A stretch of 64,000 bases of DNA from Ottelia alismoides (lineage: Eukaryota; Streptophyta; Magnoliopsida; Alismatales; Hydrocharitaceae). The position numbers and the translations under genes were made by a program. This document shows positions 23,107-33,989 of this stretch, piece by piece. Under the pieces are notes generated by a model, which was not told the DNA's origin, did no database searches, and saw only the letters and a program-made list of their open reading frames with translations. The stretch covers positions 1 to 64,000 of the forward strand of contig JAZKJV010011598.1 of the NCBI GenBank assembly GCA_037367405.1, in the 5' to 3' direction. The stretch's first letter is position 1; the number at the start of each line of letters is the position of its first letter.

Positions 23107-24015
23107 TTATAAAATCTTTTCTATTTGAATAACACATGCACCTAAGGGGAGAATACCATGTATCTATTTTGTATAGATTTGCCATATAACTCTTTTACAT
23201 GATAAAGGCAATTGCAAGAAATTTTGTGTAAGAGTCGTCATTCTGAAGTTTCCGTAAATAAAAGCTCATTAACATTTACTTTTTTTTATTAAAAAGTTTA
23301 ATCAAAATCCCTCTTCTCGAGTTCAGGAATTTGGTTTCTAGTCTTTCCTTCTTAGGAAACACCTCGTAAGCATCATTCATCATTCAAATAATTATAGTAT
23401 GCATTATGCAAGAAACGACTGAATTAGTGATCTTTTGTTATTTGATTCCTGTAGATTACAGTCGCTACACTTTGCCTAAATACTTTTTACAGATGATAAA
23501 AGCTTTTCTGGTGTTGGAAGGTGATTTTTTATGTTTATAATTTCCTTTTTCCCATTTCAAAGATTGTAAAGATTTAGTGACACATTATCAGATACAGTTT
23601 GTGTTTGTGTTGGTAGTTTTATTAGATTAGGAGATCACTGACATGCACCTTGAGTTGTGAAAACAGTGGTTTAAGCTGGTGCAGAAAATGAAGCTACCGT
23701 TCTAGAAATTCAACAAAATGACAAATTTGATATAATATGGAAGATCTCACATGATTGATATCTAGACTTCTCTATAAAGAAGTTTAAATGGGGAGACCCC
23801 ACTGAACACTGAGGTGTCAGTTTGAAGTTTCTTCTTGAGTTATAAAGGATTTGCTAGTATTCATCCAATAAGTAGGTTCCCTCAGCAGAGAAATTATCTT
23901 CTACAGAAATTAATTAAAAACATGCACCTGTTAACTTAGCCATTTTCACCTTTGTAGTGAAATTTATTTTTTGTGTGCAACACATTGCTAATATTTGGCT
24001 CATTTTTTTACACAG
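23107..24015. other. AT-rich upstream/intronic stretch of the receptor-kinase pseudogene
   Basis: No exon recognised. It ends in a pyrimidine tract and CACAG splice acceptor (24011-24015) just before the malectin exon fragment. The leucine-rich-repeat exons expected upstream in this family are not visible, so they are lost or lie beyond recognisable similarity. Confidence 0.45.
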
Positions 24016-24065
24016 GGTCAAAAAGTACTGAAAGATTTTTATACTGTAGAAGCTGCAAATGGAAC
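24016..24065 (+). pseudogene. malectin-LRR receptor kinase pseudogene, malectin exon, left piece
   Basis: After a splice acceptor the frame reads GQKVLKDFYTVEAANG, matching the malectin-domain segment xGxxxLKDFxIxxEA of LRR subfamily VIII-2 receptor kinases. The frame stops at the short-LTR element insertion and resumes, in frame, at 39334 once one copy of the GGAAC duplication is discounted. Confidence 0.75.
24061..24065. repeat. target-site duplication GGAAC, left copy
   Basis: GGAAC precedes LTR-A and recurs at 39329-39333 after LTR-C. No other copy separates the internal LTR, so the whole three-LTR unit shares one duplication. Confidence 0.9.
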
Positions 24066-24380
24066 TGTTAGAGTATTTGGAGCATGCGTCACTTATGTAA
24101 TAGGTGGGTAAATGGATCCCTCCAAGATCCATTTACCCCACCACTGAGTTTTGTCCCACATCGTCCACTGGTGAGACTTGGAGGCCCTGTGGAGGCTATA
24201 TAAGGAGCCCCAGGCCTCCTGTAACAGATGAGAAAGTTCAATAGAATATCCACCCCTTTGAGGGCTTCTCCCGTGGTTTCATCCCGCTCCTCACGGAGTA
24301 GGGTTCCACGTAAAATCTTGCTGCGTTCTTGTTCTATATTATCTTTTCCATGTTTCGCTTCCGCTTCCGATTTTCTAACA
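24066..24380 (+). repeat. LTR-A of the tandem short-LTR element
   Basis: 315 bp, TG...CA ends. A TATATAA box lies at 24197-24203. A hairpin at 24103-24143 pairs GGTGGGTAAATGGATC with GATCCATTTACCCCACC (one bulged base). The same hairpin is present in the other two LTRs. Confidence 0.93.
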
Positions 24381-24392
24381 TGGTATCAGAGC
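24381..24392 (+). promoter_or_regulatory. primer-binding site after LTR-A
   Basis: TGGTATCAGAGC, the complement of the initiator tRNA-Met 3' end, directly abutting the LTR. Confidence 0.9.
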
Positions 24393-26008
24393 GGGTCGAT
24401 TCTCGAGGAGTTTATGATATTTTGTTTTTGTTCGAGATTCGAGATCTAGGGTTTCTATTGAAACCCTAATTTTGTTCTTGAAGATTATTTTGAATATTTG
24501 TTGTTCGTATTCGAGATTTGTTCAGAAAATCTCCACCATCATTCAGATCTATCTTCAGACGGAGATTTGTTTTTTTTTTTTGACGCTCAGACGGAGATTT
24601 GTTTATGCTCATGTTTCACGGTTTTGTTTGAAGCCCTAGCCGCACAGGCGCGGCCTGTACAAGGGCTTTCTCCATTCAGCCAGAGCTCCATCATTCACGT
24701 TCTCCCAGGCGTGCAGAGCGCCGTCCATCTCACGAAAGGCCCCTCCAGACGATTCCCACGTGGAGGCCGAGCCCCGACGTTCTGTCTTCTCCTCCAGGCT
24801 CATGAGCGGCACCCGAAGGAATGTCTTAGTGAAGACAGGGTTCCATCGTGGAACCCTTGGAACCAGACCCGACAGCTCCTTCACGCGAGCGCAACCTTTG
24901 CGCACCTCCAGGCGACAGTCGATCGCCCAGGCGCTCGCGATCATGCCCAGGCGAGTGGTGGCGACGCCCCCTCTCCGCCAGACCTCGGTTCTAGTTTCTC
25001 CAACCTCAAGCACCGAGGGCGGCGCTCCCTCCGATTCCGCGTCGCAGCTCGTCGCAGGAGCCCCTCCAGCACAGTCGATCGCCCTCCTCGCGCGCGCAGG
25101 CCGCGCGACTCTAGATCCCCGTGCGGTTCCCAGGTGCGGCCCCAAGCGCGGCCCCAAGCAGGCGATGACATATGACACTCCCCTTCCAGGCCGCAAGAAG
25201 CCACCAGGCCCAGGCGATCTCCCCAATCCCTCAACTCTCGGCGGCGGCGACGAATAGAAACCCCCATCGGGGGTGGCGATTCTTAAGAGAAGGGGTTTCC
25301 CCCGTGGGAACCCTAAAGAGCAACCTGCATTATTTTGAAAAAAATTATTTTGTTGAGAGGGCAGGCTGCTATATATAAAAAAAATGGAGGGGGTTGTTCA
25401 CTATTCAAAAAAAATGAGAGAGAGGCCTCAGAAAACAAAAAAAGAGGGGGAAGTGAGAGTTGGGCCCAAAGGGGTCGGTGAAATGTTAAAAAAAACGCGT
25501 ACAATAGAAAAAGCCGTATGCATATTTAAAAAAAATTTGAGCTTTGAAAAATACCGAAAAAATGATGAAAACGGCATATATAAAAAAACGTTTCAAAAAA
25601 AATAAACAAATGGACGGCTTATTTTTTTTAAAAAAAAAAGATGAAGAAAAGCCGTAAGGAATCTTTTGAGAATATTCATGTTTTCCCCAGATTTATGTAT
25701 TATCTTATCTTCTCCTAACGTGGTCAAACAATGTCATTCCGACCAGTATGGGAGAAAGGGGGAGTATATGTAGAGTCACAGGTCTTGTTCTAAGATTCAG
25801 ATATCAGATTTTTCAGATCGGTCAGATATTCAGACTCTACAAATTTCAGATTCAGACTCGACGATGACACATGCCAATCATTTTTCATTCTTGTTGGTCG
25901 GCCAGAGCTTTCATGTGAGCCATAGGGACTCCAGAGCAGAGGACTATTCCCTATGCCATTAAGGGCATGGGTTTTCATGTGGTATCATAGGGACTCCAGA
26001 GTAGAGTA
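24393..26008 (+). other. first body of the short-LTR element, left part, non-coding
   Basis: A GC-rich block at about 24640-25260 is open in several frames (up to 225 codons plus, 196 codons minus). It encodes Arg/Pro/Ser-rich text without a domain, and the same frames differ in start and length in the second body. Beyond it are A-rich tracts (about 25330-25640) and a near-duplicate phrase CATAGGGACTCCAGAG (about 25921 and 25987). The Copia insertion site is at 26008. Confidence 0.75.
26004..26008. repeat. target-site duplication GAGTA of Copia A1, left copy
   Basis: GAGTA, repeated at 36650-36654. The uninterrupted counterpart in the second body (about 38811-38815) has a single GAGTA, which confirms the empty site. 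Confidence 0.93.
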
Positions 26009-27288
26009 TGTTGGACATGTGAGCCCACGGCGAGCCATTATGCAATAAATGTTATTGTAATTCACTCCTTAATCTGAAATAAAGAGTAAATAATTTGCAT
26101 AATAGGTCCCTTAGTACAATTAGGGTTATGTACCATGGCCATCTTAATGATCATACAGCTGTTGATTCAATTATTGAATCATAGAGGCTGGTGCTTAGAT
26201 GAATATCTAATGAGTTAGATTGAGGACTCATCAAGCACCGTCAAATGATTATTAAGAGATGATCTCCAGCCTGAGTAGGAGATAGAAATCCTTTCTCAGT
26301 TAGGCTGATATCTGACCGACTTCTTGATGCAGGTCCTCTGCATAGGAATAGAGATTCGGAGGTGTCAGATTAGTTAGGTCAAAGAGTTGACTTAACGAGA
26401 TCGAGATAACCAAAGTCCTATATCATATGCTGTCATGATATAGGCACACATCCTCTGACCGGAGACAGATGTGTTACTATATGTCTGAGTATGTACATTT
26501 GGCAAACCAATAGGTTGATGGCCTAATCAAGGTCTATACACCGGCGCGCTGGTGTGCATATAAGGGCATATGAGTAATACGATCTCTCAAAGGGATCATA
26601 CAGGTTCACTACTGAACCGGAAGACATGAGCTCACTCATGAGATATTGGGAAGAATCAAATTCCGTGCGCACGGTCGTCTCGCTTTGGAAGCTTGACTGA
26701 ATTTGTTGGTTTGATATATACTTTTGGAAAGTATATGATCAAGACCTAGGTATGATATATGCTTTTGGAAAGTATATGATCAATACCGACTCCCAATGAT
26801 CGAATGAGAAACTTACTGATAAAACCCTGAAGTAGACAGTATAAAGTTGATCTAATACTCCGGGTTTTAATCTGAGTCTTCCAGTATGCAGGATGTACAG
26901 GTATTAGGAATACCTGAGGGTGATGTGATCATAAACGATTGTATAACCATGACGCTTCCATTCCTAGGGAGTGATGAAACGGGTCTGGATTTTAGTGACT
27001 CCTCTCAGTAGAGAAGAAATCTCATCTTAGTCGAAATGTTGGACATTGATCTGAATGTGATTCAGAATCAATGAGAAGATTAGATTTATGGTCTTGATTT
27101 AATCAAGCATCTATGGGAGGCCCGAGATCTGGATTTGAGATATGATCTCAATATCCATGTCACTATACGTGGAACAATACAATCGCCCTGTCCTTATCTC
27201 TAAGTATTCGCGGAGAAAGCGCATTATCCTTGAAAGAGTTCATGGATAATTCTATTGTTGATATATGTATCCAAGCATTGAGAAAATG

Positions 27289-27663
27289 GATAATTAAATG
27301 TGATTTAATTATCATGAATAATATGAATTTGATTCATTTTATAAGGAGAGTTGTCTTAGATAATTAAATGTGATTTGATTATCAAAGATGTAAATAATAT
27401 GAATGTGATTCATATTATTTGAGCACATGAGAATAAGTTATCCAATATAATTAAATGTGATTTAATTATTATGGATAAGAATAATGTGGATAGTAATATC
27501 CAATTATTCATAATATATTATAAATGTGATTTATAATGTATTGGAGAGAGTTAAGTATAATTTATATTAGTAGATTAATTATTAATGTGTATTGGATACA
27601 CATTGTCTAATTAATTGAAAATATAAATTACATTTTATTTTGGGTTGTGAATGTGATTTACAA
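27289..27663. repeat. array of short palindromes with a shared GTG centre
   Basis: Successive hairpins: arms GATAATTAAA around TGTGA (27289-27313); arms ending ATGAAT around TTG (about 27317-27341); a second GATAATTAAA type (27359-27383); arms AATAATATGAAT around GTG (27393-27419); ATAATTAAA around TGTGA (27447-27469); a GGATA/TATCC stem (about 27480-27508); ATTATAAA around TGTGA (27517-27537); AATGTGTAT around TGG (27584-27604); TTGTGAAT around GTG (27645-27663). The same string recurs in the 3' LTR (about 35270-35645). Arms differ between hairpins while the centre is kept. Confidence 0.85.
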
Positions 27664-27800
27664 ATTTCCAATGGCATGATTGCAATGTTCACAAAATAAA
27701 TTGGATTTATTTTTGTGAAATAATATTCAACAAAAGTTGTTGAGATATATTAGAGAGAATTATGAGATAATACAATCTCATATAATAGGAGAGGCATCCA

Positions 27801-27875
27801 CCTTCCATATAGGAAGAGTGGACGGCCACAATTCCCACAAGGAATGTGGTGGCCGTCCACCCCTCTTATGGAAGG
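27801..27875. repeat. 75-bp hairpin upstream of the LTR TATA box
   Basis: The core arms GTGGACGGCCAC and GTGGCCGTCCAC are perfect complements. The stem extends inward (ATTCC/GGAAT) and outward (CCTTCCAT/ATGGAAGG). The 3' LTR copy (about 35782-35856) has one substitution in the core, GGCC to GACC on the left arm. Confidence 0.85.
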
Positions 27876-28076
27876 AGGCTTGCCTCCTTTCCTATTTCTC
27901 TAATTGAGATTGATTTAATATAAATCAAATTATATTCTACATATATTTGATTTTTATTAAATTAATTGTTGTTGGTTTTTACCAACATAAATCTTAGCCA
28001 TTGAAAGAAACACAATCAATGAGAACCATTGGATTTGTGTTGTCCCATGGATTGAGATCCATGGATCCCAAAACCA

Positions 28077-28084
28077 TATAAATA
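28077..28084 (+). promoter_or_regulatory. TATA box of the Copia A1 5' LTR
   Basis: TATAAATA, followed by a CT-rich stretch from about 28100 where transcription could begin. The same box is at 36058-36065 in the 3' LTR. Promoter function is inferred. Confidence 0.65.
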
Positions 28085-28669
28085 GAGAGGCATACCCATG
28101 CTCTCTCTTTACACATAATGCTTGAGAAGCATCTCTCTCTCCCTCTCTCTTTCTCTCTAGAGGTCAGCCCTCTCTCTCCCTCTCATGGCCGTCCACCATG
28201 GATGCCATGGAGAGGTTCTCCATCGCCGTGGCAGCGTCGTTATGCTGCCTGTTCTTCTGCTCGTGGATCTCCGTCTTCCTCGGTGCGCCTCGCTTGTGAA
28301 GAAGACGTTGGATCTCGTGTGTCGAGATCAGGAGATCCGCCGCTTGGATCATCAACATGGATTGCGAGAAGCACACGGTTCATCCCCGCGCTCGCAAGCG
28401 TCTCCTCCGTCGGATCGGACTTGAGACAGGAGGTCTCTTCGTTTAGAGACTCGATCGCAACCACGCTTCAAGAGGTAATCCTATTACTTGTTTGTGGTTT
28501 AGACGAAACGATCCGAGAAGTGTTCTTGGATCATGTGGTTTCGTCGTGAGACATTTTTTTTTAAATTCCGCTGCATCGAGAAACTAGTCCGACTAGTCGC
28601 TCCTCGTCGTATTCGATACGACGCTCACGCTTCCGTGATGCGCTTGAGGATCTAACCATATCCTTCAAG

Positions 28670-28681
28670 TGGTATCAGAGC
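28670..28681 (+). promoter_or_regulatory. primer-binding site of Copia A1
   Basis: TGGTATCAGAGC begins two bases after the LTR end, complementary to initiator tRNA-Met. Confidence 0.93.
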
Positions 28682-31600
28682 CTTAGGTCGACGGTTTCGA
28701 ATAATGATTCGTTAACCAAGGACGACTTGGGTTCGTTAAGGTCGTGAAAGTTTTTATCGCATTTGATTTCGCAGATCTATTTAGTAAAGAAATTCGGCAC
28801 TGTTTATATTGTTTAAACACGAATTTTATACTTGGATTATGTTCCCCATTAAATAAGGAAACCATAGGATCTGAGTTTGCGTAAATCGGATTTCGTATGC
28901 TCGAGATATGGTCGTTTTAATGAACATGTATGCACTGTTGCGGGAACTGTGAATCTGAACGTGATTAAAATGTTAATTACTGTTTAGACTTGCCTCGAAA
29001 TACGTGAAACATCACTTAGGTTCTGTCCAAAATCAAATTAGCAAACTTTAGAAATTGACTTTACTTAATTTGGATTTAATATGATTGAGATATGCCAATT
29101 TTAGTAAGTAGGGGTCACTGCTGAAATTGCTTTCCTAATCTAGAACCAAGTGATTGTCAATTAGTGAAATTAATTGTTAATTTCGTGAAATAATCTTGAA
29201 AAATATTTGTGAAATATTGAAACATGATTATTTGCCTAATTGACTTGGCCCCAACCAATTAGTTGATTAGATTTGATCTAAACCTTAATTGGAATTACAA
29301 TCATCAATCTTCTTTCTTGAATAGGACTTGGGAATTTGCCTAGCAAATTTCCTTAAAATCAAAATTGTTTTGATTACTATATGGTATAATCTCGGTTGAA
29401 GAACCGATGATCATCTCAAGTACAAAATAATCAATTTGGCATTATCCTTTCCCGAGGTGGATATGGTGTCTAGTCGGGGATCGCTGGTCAGCGGGTTGCA
29501 ACGTATGTGGTCCGCCCCACTCCCGTCGGTACTGGCCATGACAGCGGGTAGGGCCGGGATAATGTCCGAGGGATTATGATGTATTTTTCTAATTATTAAA
29601 ATACGAATTAATACGTACTTTGAGAATAATACCATATATATATTCAAGCATAAAATTAAGTTTGATTGATTAAATTAGATTGATAATTAATTTAATATGA
29701 TTAAGTTAATTATATCCAATTGAGAATACTCTAATATGATTAGAGTTAATAATTCCCTTGGAAGAATTAATTATATGAATGTGATTCAAAGTAATTAATT
29801 AAATTTGAATAAGAGGTGGACGATCACATAAGTGACATCCATGGTCTCCCGTCAAGGCGAAGGGTTTCCGTCGCCAGGGATTGTATATAGGAGACGCCTG
29901 TACGAAGTGACAGCTCCTATATACAAGCGCATCTGGATCGGACTCTTTGCTTCTCGAAAAAGTAAGGCCGTATGCGTAGTGACCCCAATATCGGATCCTC
30001 ATATTATTGGGGCGATATTGGATTGCGCATAGCGAGTTCTATTCCTGTTGACGGTTGGTTCAATTAACGACGGGTCAACATCACCTTAGGGGTGGTGGGC
30101 CCGGGTGTTAAAGACCGAATTGGGAAATGCAAGTTGGACTTGTAAGGCAGAATGTGTTCCCGCTTCTCTTTATTGAAGTTGCAGTTTCTCATATTATTGG
30201 GATGTAACAAAGATAAAGAGGAGATCCCAGATCTTGCTGAGATATAATGGTAAGTATATCTCTTACATTGAAAGTGATTAAGGGAATGAACTTTCATCGT
30301 TGACATGGCAAGACAACTTTGATATAAAATTCCTAATTCAAAGTAAAACATGTATATATATAAATATATACCCCTATGCAAATTACTTATTTCAGATAAT
30401 CCTTCATTAAACCCACTCAATGTTATATACTCATTAATAACCAGTAGAATATCATGGATTAGATCCTTAATCCAGATATTGTACTTGCGATTGGACACAT
30501 AATGTATGTGGTTGCAATGTGCAAGATTCCTCATAATAATGAGAAGTGATAATTAAATAAGACAATAGGACTAAAACCCTAGGGTTTGTATGTCTCTATA
30601 AGTCTTGATCTCATTGAATGTACTTTGGAAGTGACATGTCGATGATCATCGTAATTATCAAATAATCCTTATAAAATTAATAAAGATATTTTGGCATACA
30701 TATGTGCTCTAAGACATTTAATCATGAATGATGTGGTTCTCTACATCATGCAGAATGGTAGCTCTATAAGAGATGATGTATTCAAATTATTTGAATACCT
30801 ACCTGAACCTATGTTTTAAGAGTTTAGATGGATGTAGATGATGAGTGTCATCATTCTACTATCTATACTCTAGTCATTCATGAAGCTTCATAATATTCAT
30901 ATTGTATGAATTGGGTGAAGCTTGTATAAATGTTGAAATACTCTAATATTGAAATTTTTGATTTTAACATAAGAGATCCTTATTCTTAAGCAATGGTTGT
31001 TTATAGATAAAGGGAGCGCAGTGGAAGCATGGGTTGGACTCAAGCAAGAAGTATAATCAAATAGTTGACTGTACTTCTGTGACTTCCATATGACATCCAA
31101 AGAGTTGGATGAATGCCAATGCTGCAATAAGTTGATGTGTTGATAGTATGACTATCAAATCTATCTAGAATCCTTAGAGAAGGAATCAGATAGTGCATCA
31201 GATTAATCTACATATAATCATTGATATTGACTCACTTATTTGATAAGATAAGGTCTAATAATTGTATCTCAATTTTCTAATGACACTTGCAATTGGTTGC
31301 ATATGTATTAGAAATTTGATCTTAAGGTTTATTAGTCATCCATGTTGAAAGTGATGCAAGTGTTGCAACAATTTCCATGAGATCAATAGACTTCATATTT
31401 TCAGTGGTAGCCCTTAGTCTTAGAGAATGTCTCTATGACCTAGATATTAGAATACACTCATTGTTTATTTCTAAATGTTGGGAATAAACATGAAATCTGG
31501 AATAGACCTATCATAAAGAGTTATGATGGAGATATTTCAGATAGTAATCATACATCTAGTGGGCTCCACTAAATTAGAAAATTAATGAATGGTTCATTAA

Positions 31601-33980
31601 AATTTCTAATACTGAAAATTAAACCTTTAAAGATCAATAGGAGGATAAAGATCATGTGACAATGATCTGACATAATGTTTTGGACATATATCTGTTGATG
31701 AGATCAATGGACAAGTAAGAGATGAAATTTTAGAATGTCTAAAATTTCAAAACTTGCATACTTATGAATATTATATTCAAAGTAAAATGTCCAATACACC
31801 CTTCTTCTTGGGAAAGGTGTAAGATGTCAAGGTATTAAGGATCTCATACATATTGATGTATGTGAATCATCTATATCAGAATAAACATTATGGATATGTG
31901 ATATCTATTAGTGATATGAGATTTCTTCTCTTCACTTAGAAAACTTTGAAATGTTCAAAGATTTCACAATTTTGGTTTAGAACCAAAGTTTGAAGGAAGA
32001 TGAAATGAATTTGATCTAATCAAGGTAGCTTGTACCTATTAGATAAATTCAAGGAATACCTTATGGAGATGTGAATATCATTTCTATCTCACCCCTCCTA
32101 ATGAGCCTTAACTCAATAGAGTTGTAGGGAGATACAATTGATCATGTGTGACATGATTTGATCAATGATTAATCATAGCATAATTATCTCTTAGTTTCCA
32201 GGTATATATATGTGGTAGAGACTGCATTATATATCCTTAATAAGGTTCCATGTGATTAAGCTGGAATCTGGCACTAGAGAGTGCTACTTCATTAGGAAAA
32301 TAAAGGATGGTATTGGATACCTACTTTATGACCTTGAGATTCTTAAAAGATCTAATCTTTGAGAATATGATTCTTATATGATGACTCTCTTGAGAATCAA
32401 GATGAAAATGAAGTGAAGGAACTCATTTAATCTTGAAAAGATAATGAGGCTCCTGATATTGGAAACTTAAAGGACAATTAAAGATGAAACCCTAATACCT
32501 CTTCAAATAAGTTTGAGGATGGATTCCATGTGTTAGTTAAATCTAAAAATGATCGGACTTCATGTGATGAAGCTCCTGAGGATCATGACATGGAAAGATG
32601 GATGTTAGCAATAAAAGTCTAATGTAGACTTCATATACAAGTGTCGTATATGGACCCTCGAGGATCCACCTATATGGGTCAGACCCATTAAGGTGTAAAT
32701 GGATCTTCAAGAGAAAGAGGGAACCTGATGAGAAGGTGTAGACCTTCAAAGCACGGTTCGTAGCCATGAGCTACACACCGAAGAGAAGACATCGCTTGCG
32801 ATGAGACTTGCTCTCCAGTGACCTTGCTTTAACCCATCAGAATATTGCTAACTATAGCTGCACAACTTGACTATGGCATCTTCATGATGTGAGTCAAGAT
32901 TGCATTCCTCTATGAATACCTCTCTGAGGATATTCATATGAAGTAGCCCCAGGGCTTCATGGTTGAGGAAAGCAAGGTGTGCTAGGTGAAGAACTCCATT
33001 TTTGGACTCCAATAAGCTTCCTGTAGTTGGAACATAAGATTTGATGAAATTATAAATGTTATGATTTCAGATAGAATCTTGATGAACCATGTGAAGCTTA
33101 GTGGGAGTGCCATTGTGTTCATCGTGCTAAATGTAGATATTATTCTAATCATTTGGAATGATATAAGGATAATAATAAGTGTTTTAAAATTTGGTTGTTT
33201 CATACCTTGAGATACGATTCCAAGGATACCTCTTAGATCTTAATTCTGAAGTCGTTCAGAAGCAAAGAGAAGAGGGTATTGGGACTGTCGCATTAGTAGT
33301 ACACCTTGGACTTATTCCATTTTCTGGACAATTCCAAGAAAAGCTTCCTTCCCTTAAGATGTGGTAGTGACCTGTCTAGAGGGATAGCACCTCAAAGAGT
33401 TGAGGAAGTGAATGCTAGAACTACTTGCACTTGTGCATCAGTTATGAGAAGCTGAATGTATGCTAGATGTGTACAAGAACCAGATGTCTACCATGCAGTG
33501 GGAGTAGTAAACTGTTACTAATCCTACTATGGGGATAAAACACTTGATTGCAGTAATAATAATATCTTCAAAGATGATAAAACTTGGAGATAGTAATCTC
33601 AAAGTCTTATCTTCAAAAGTTTAAGACCTTGTAGATAGTGATCTATAAGGGTCTTAACTGTAGATACCTTAGGAGATAGAGATCTCCAGGAATGAAGGTA
33701 TTCTAATAAGGATTATGGAAATACTGGTTATGATAATTAATAAGATGTAGTGTCAAGGACACTATAACCAACAAAATTGAGTATTAGTTGCATGAGATGT
33801 AACATTCGCATTGGATGCGAGCACTATTACTAGGAGATATGCAAGTGCCGTAAAAGGACTTGGCATAGTCTCTTGGGAACGGAGTGACTGATCAACTTAC
33901 CTAGCTATTTTCTAAATAGCCTATGATTGTCACATGAGTGTGGGTTTAAATGATTAGCCCATTAATGGCTCTTTGGGCTA
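28682..33980 (+). pseudogene. Copia A1 internal region, dead gag-pol
   Basis: No frame exceeds about 156 codons. Pol remnants are recognisable in order on the plus strand. Integrase traces occur at about 32090-32300 (a block equivalent to NGVAERRNRTLL, with stops). RT lies at about 32590-33190, with segments equivalent to the WxFKxK and ARLVAKGxxQ blocks, then QPQGFMVEE and VKLSGSAIVFIVLNVD near the YVDD site, which here reads LNVDIILI. An RNase H/connection trace is at about 33420-33530, where a YxxxCTRPDxxYAVG-type block is degraded. Gag (upstream of about 31000) is not traceable with confidence. Confidence 0.8.
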
Positions 33981-33989
33981 GTGGGAGAT
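33977..33989 (+). promoter_or_regulatory. polypurine tract of Copia A1
   Basis: GCTAGTGGGAGAT directly precedes the 3' LTR, in the position where plus-strand DNA synthesis is primed. The minus-strand copy A2 has the equivalent GCTAATGGAAGAC next to 45668. Confidence 0.8.

Larger units (their letters stand above)
26009..28667 (+). repeat. 5' LTR of Copia A1
   Basis: It starts TGTTGGACATGTGAGCC and ends CATATCCTTCA. It contains a string of short palindromes (27051-27065 and 27289-27663), a 75-bp hairpin (27801-27875), a TATAAATA box (28077-28084), a CT-rich stretch with a 143-codon leader frame starting with ATG at 28118, and a splice-donor-like CAAGAGGTAAT at about 28468. Confidence 0.95.

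Noticed and set aside
24381..24392. a tRNA gene, or the tRNA-Asp-like sequence at 56361-56379
   Set aside because: Only the 12-19 bases complementary to a tRNA 3' end are present, in the primer-site position next to an LTR. There is no cloverleaf.
24498..25175. 225-codon frame (plus) and 196-codon frame (minus) in the short-LTR element body, with counterparts at 37304-38042
   Set aside because: Both strands are open over the same GC-rich block, there is no domain, and frame starts and lengths differ between two near-identical bodies.
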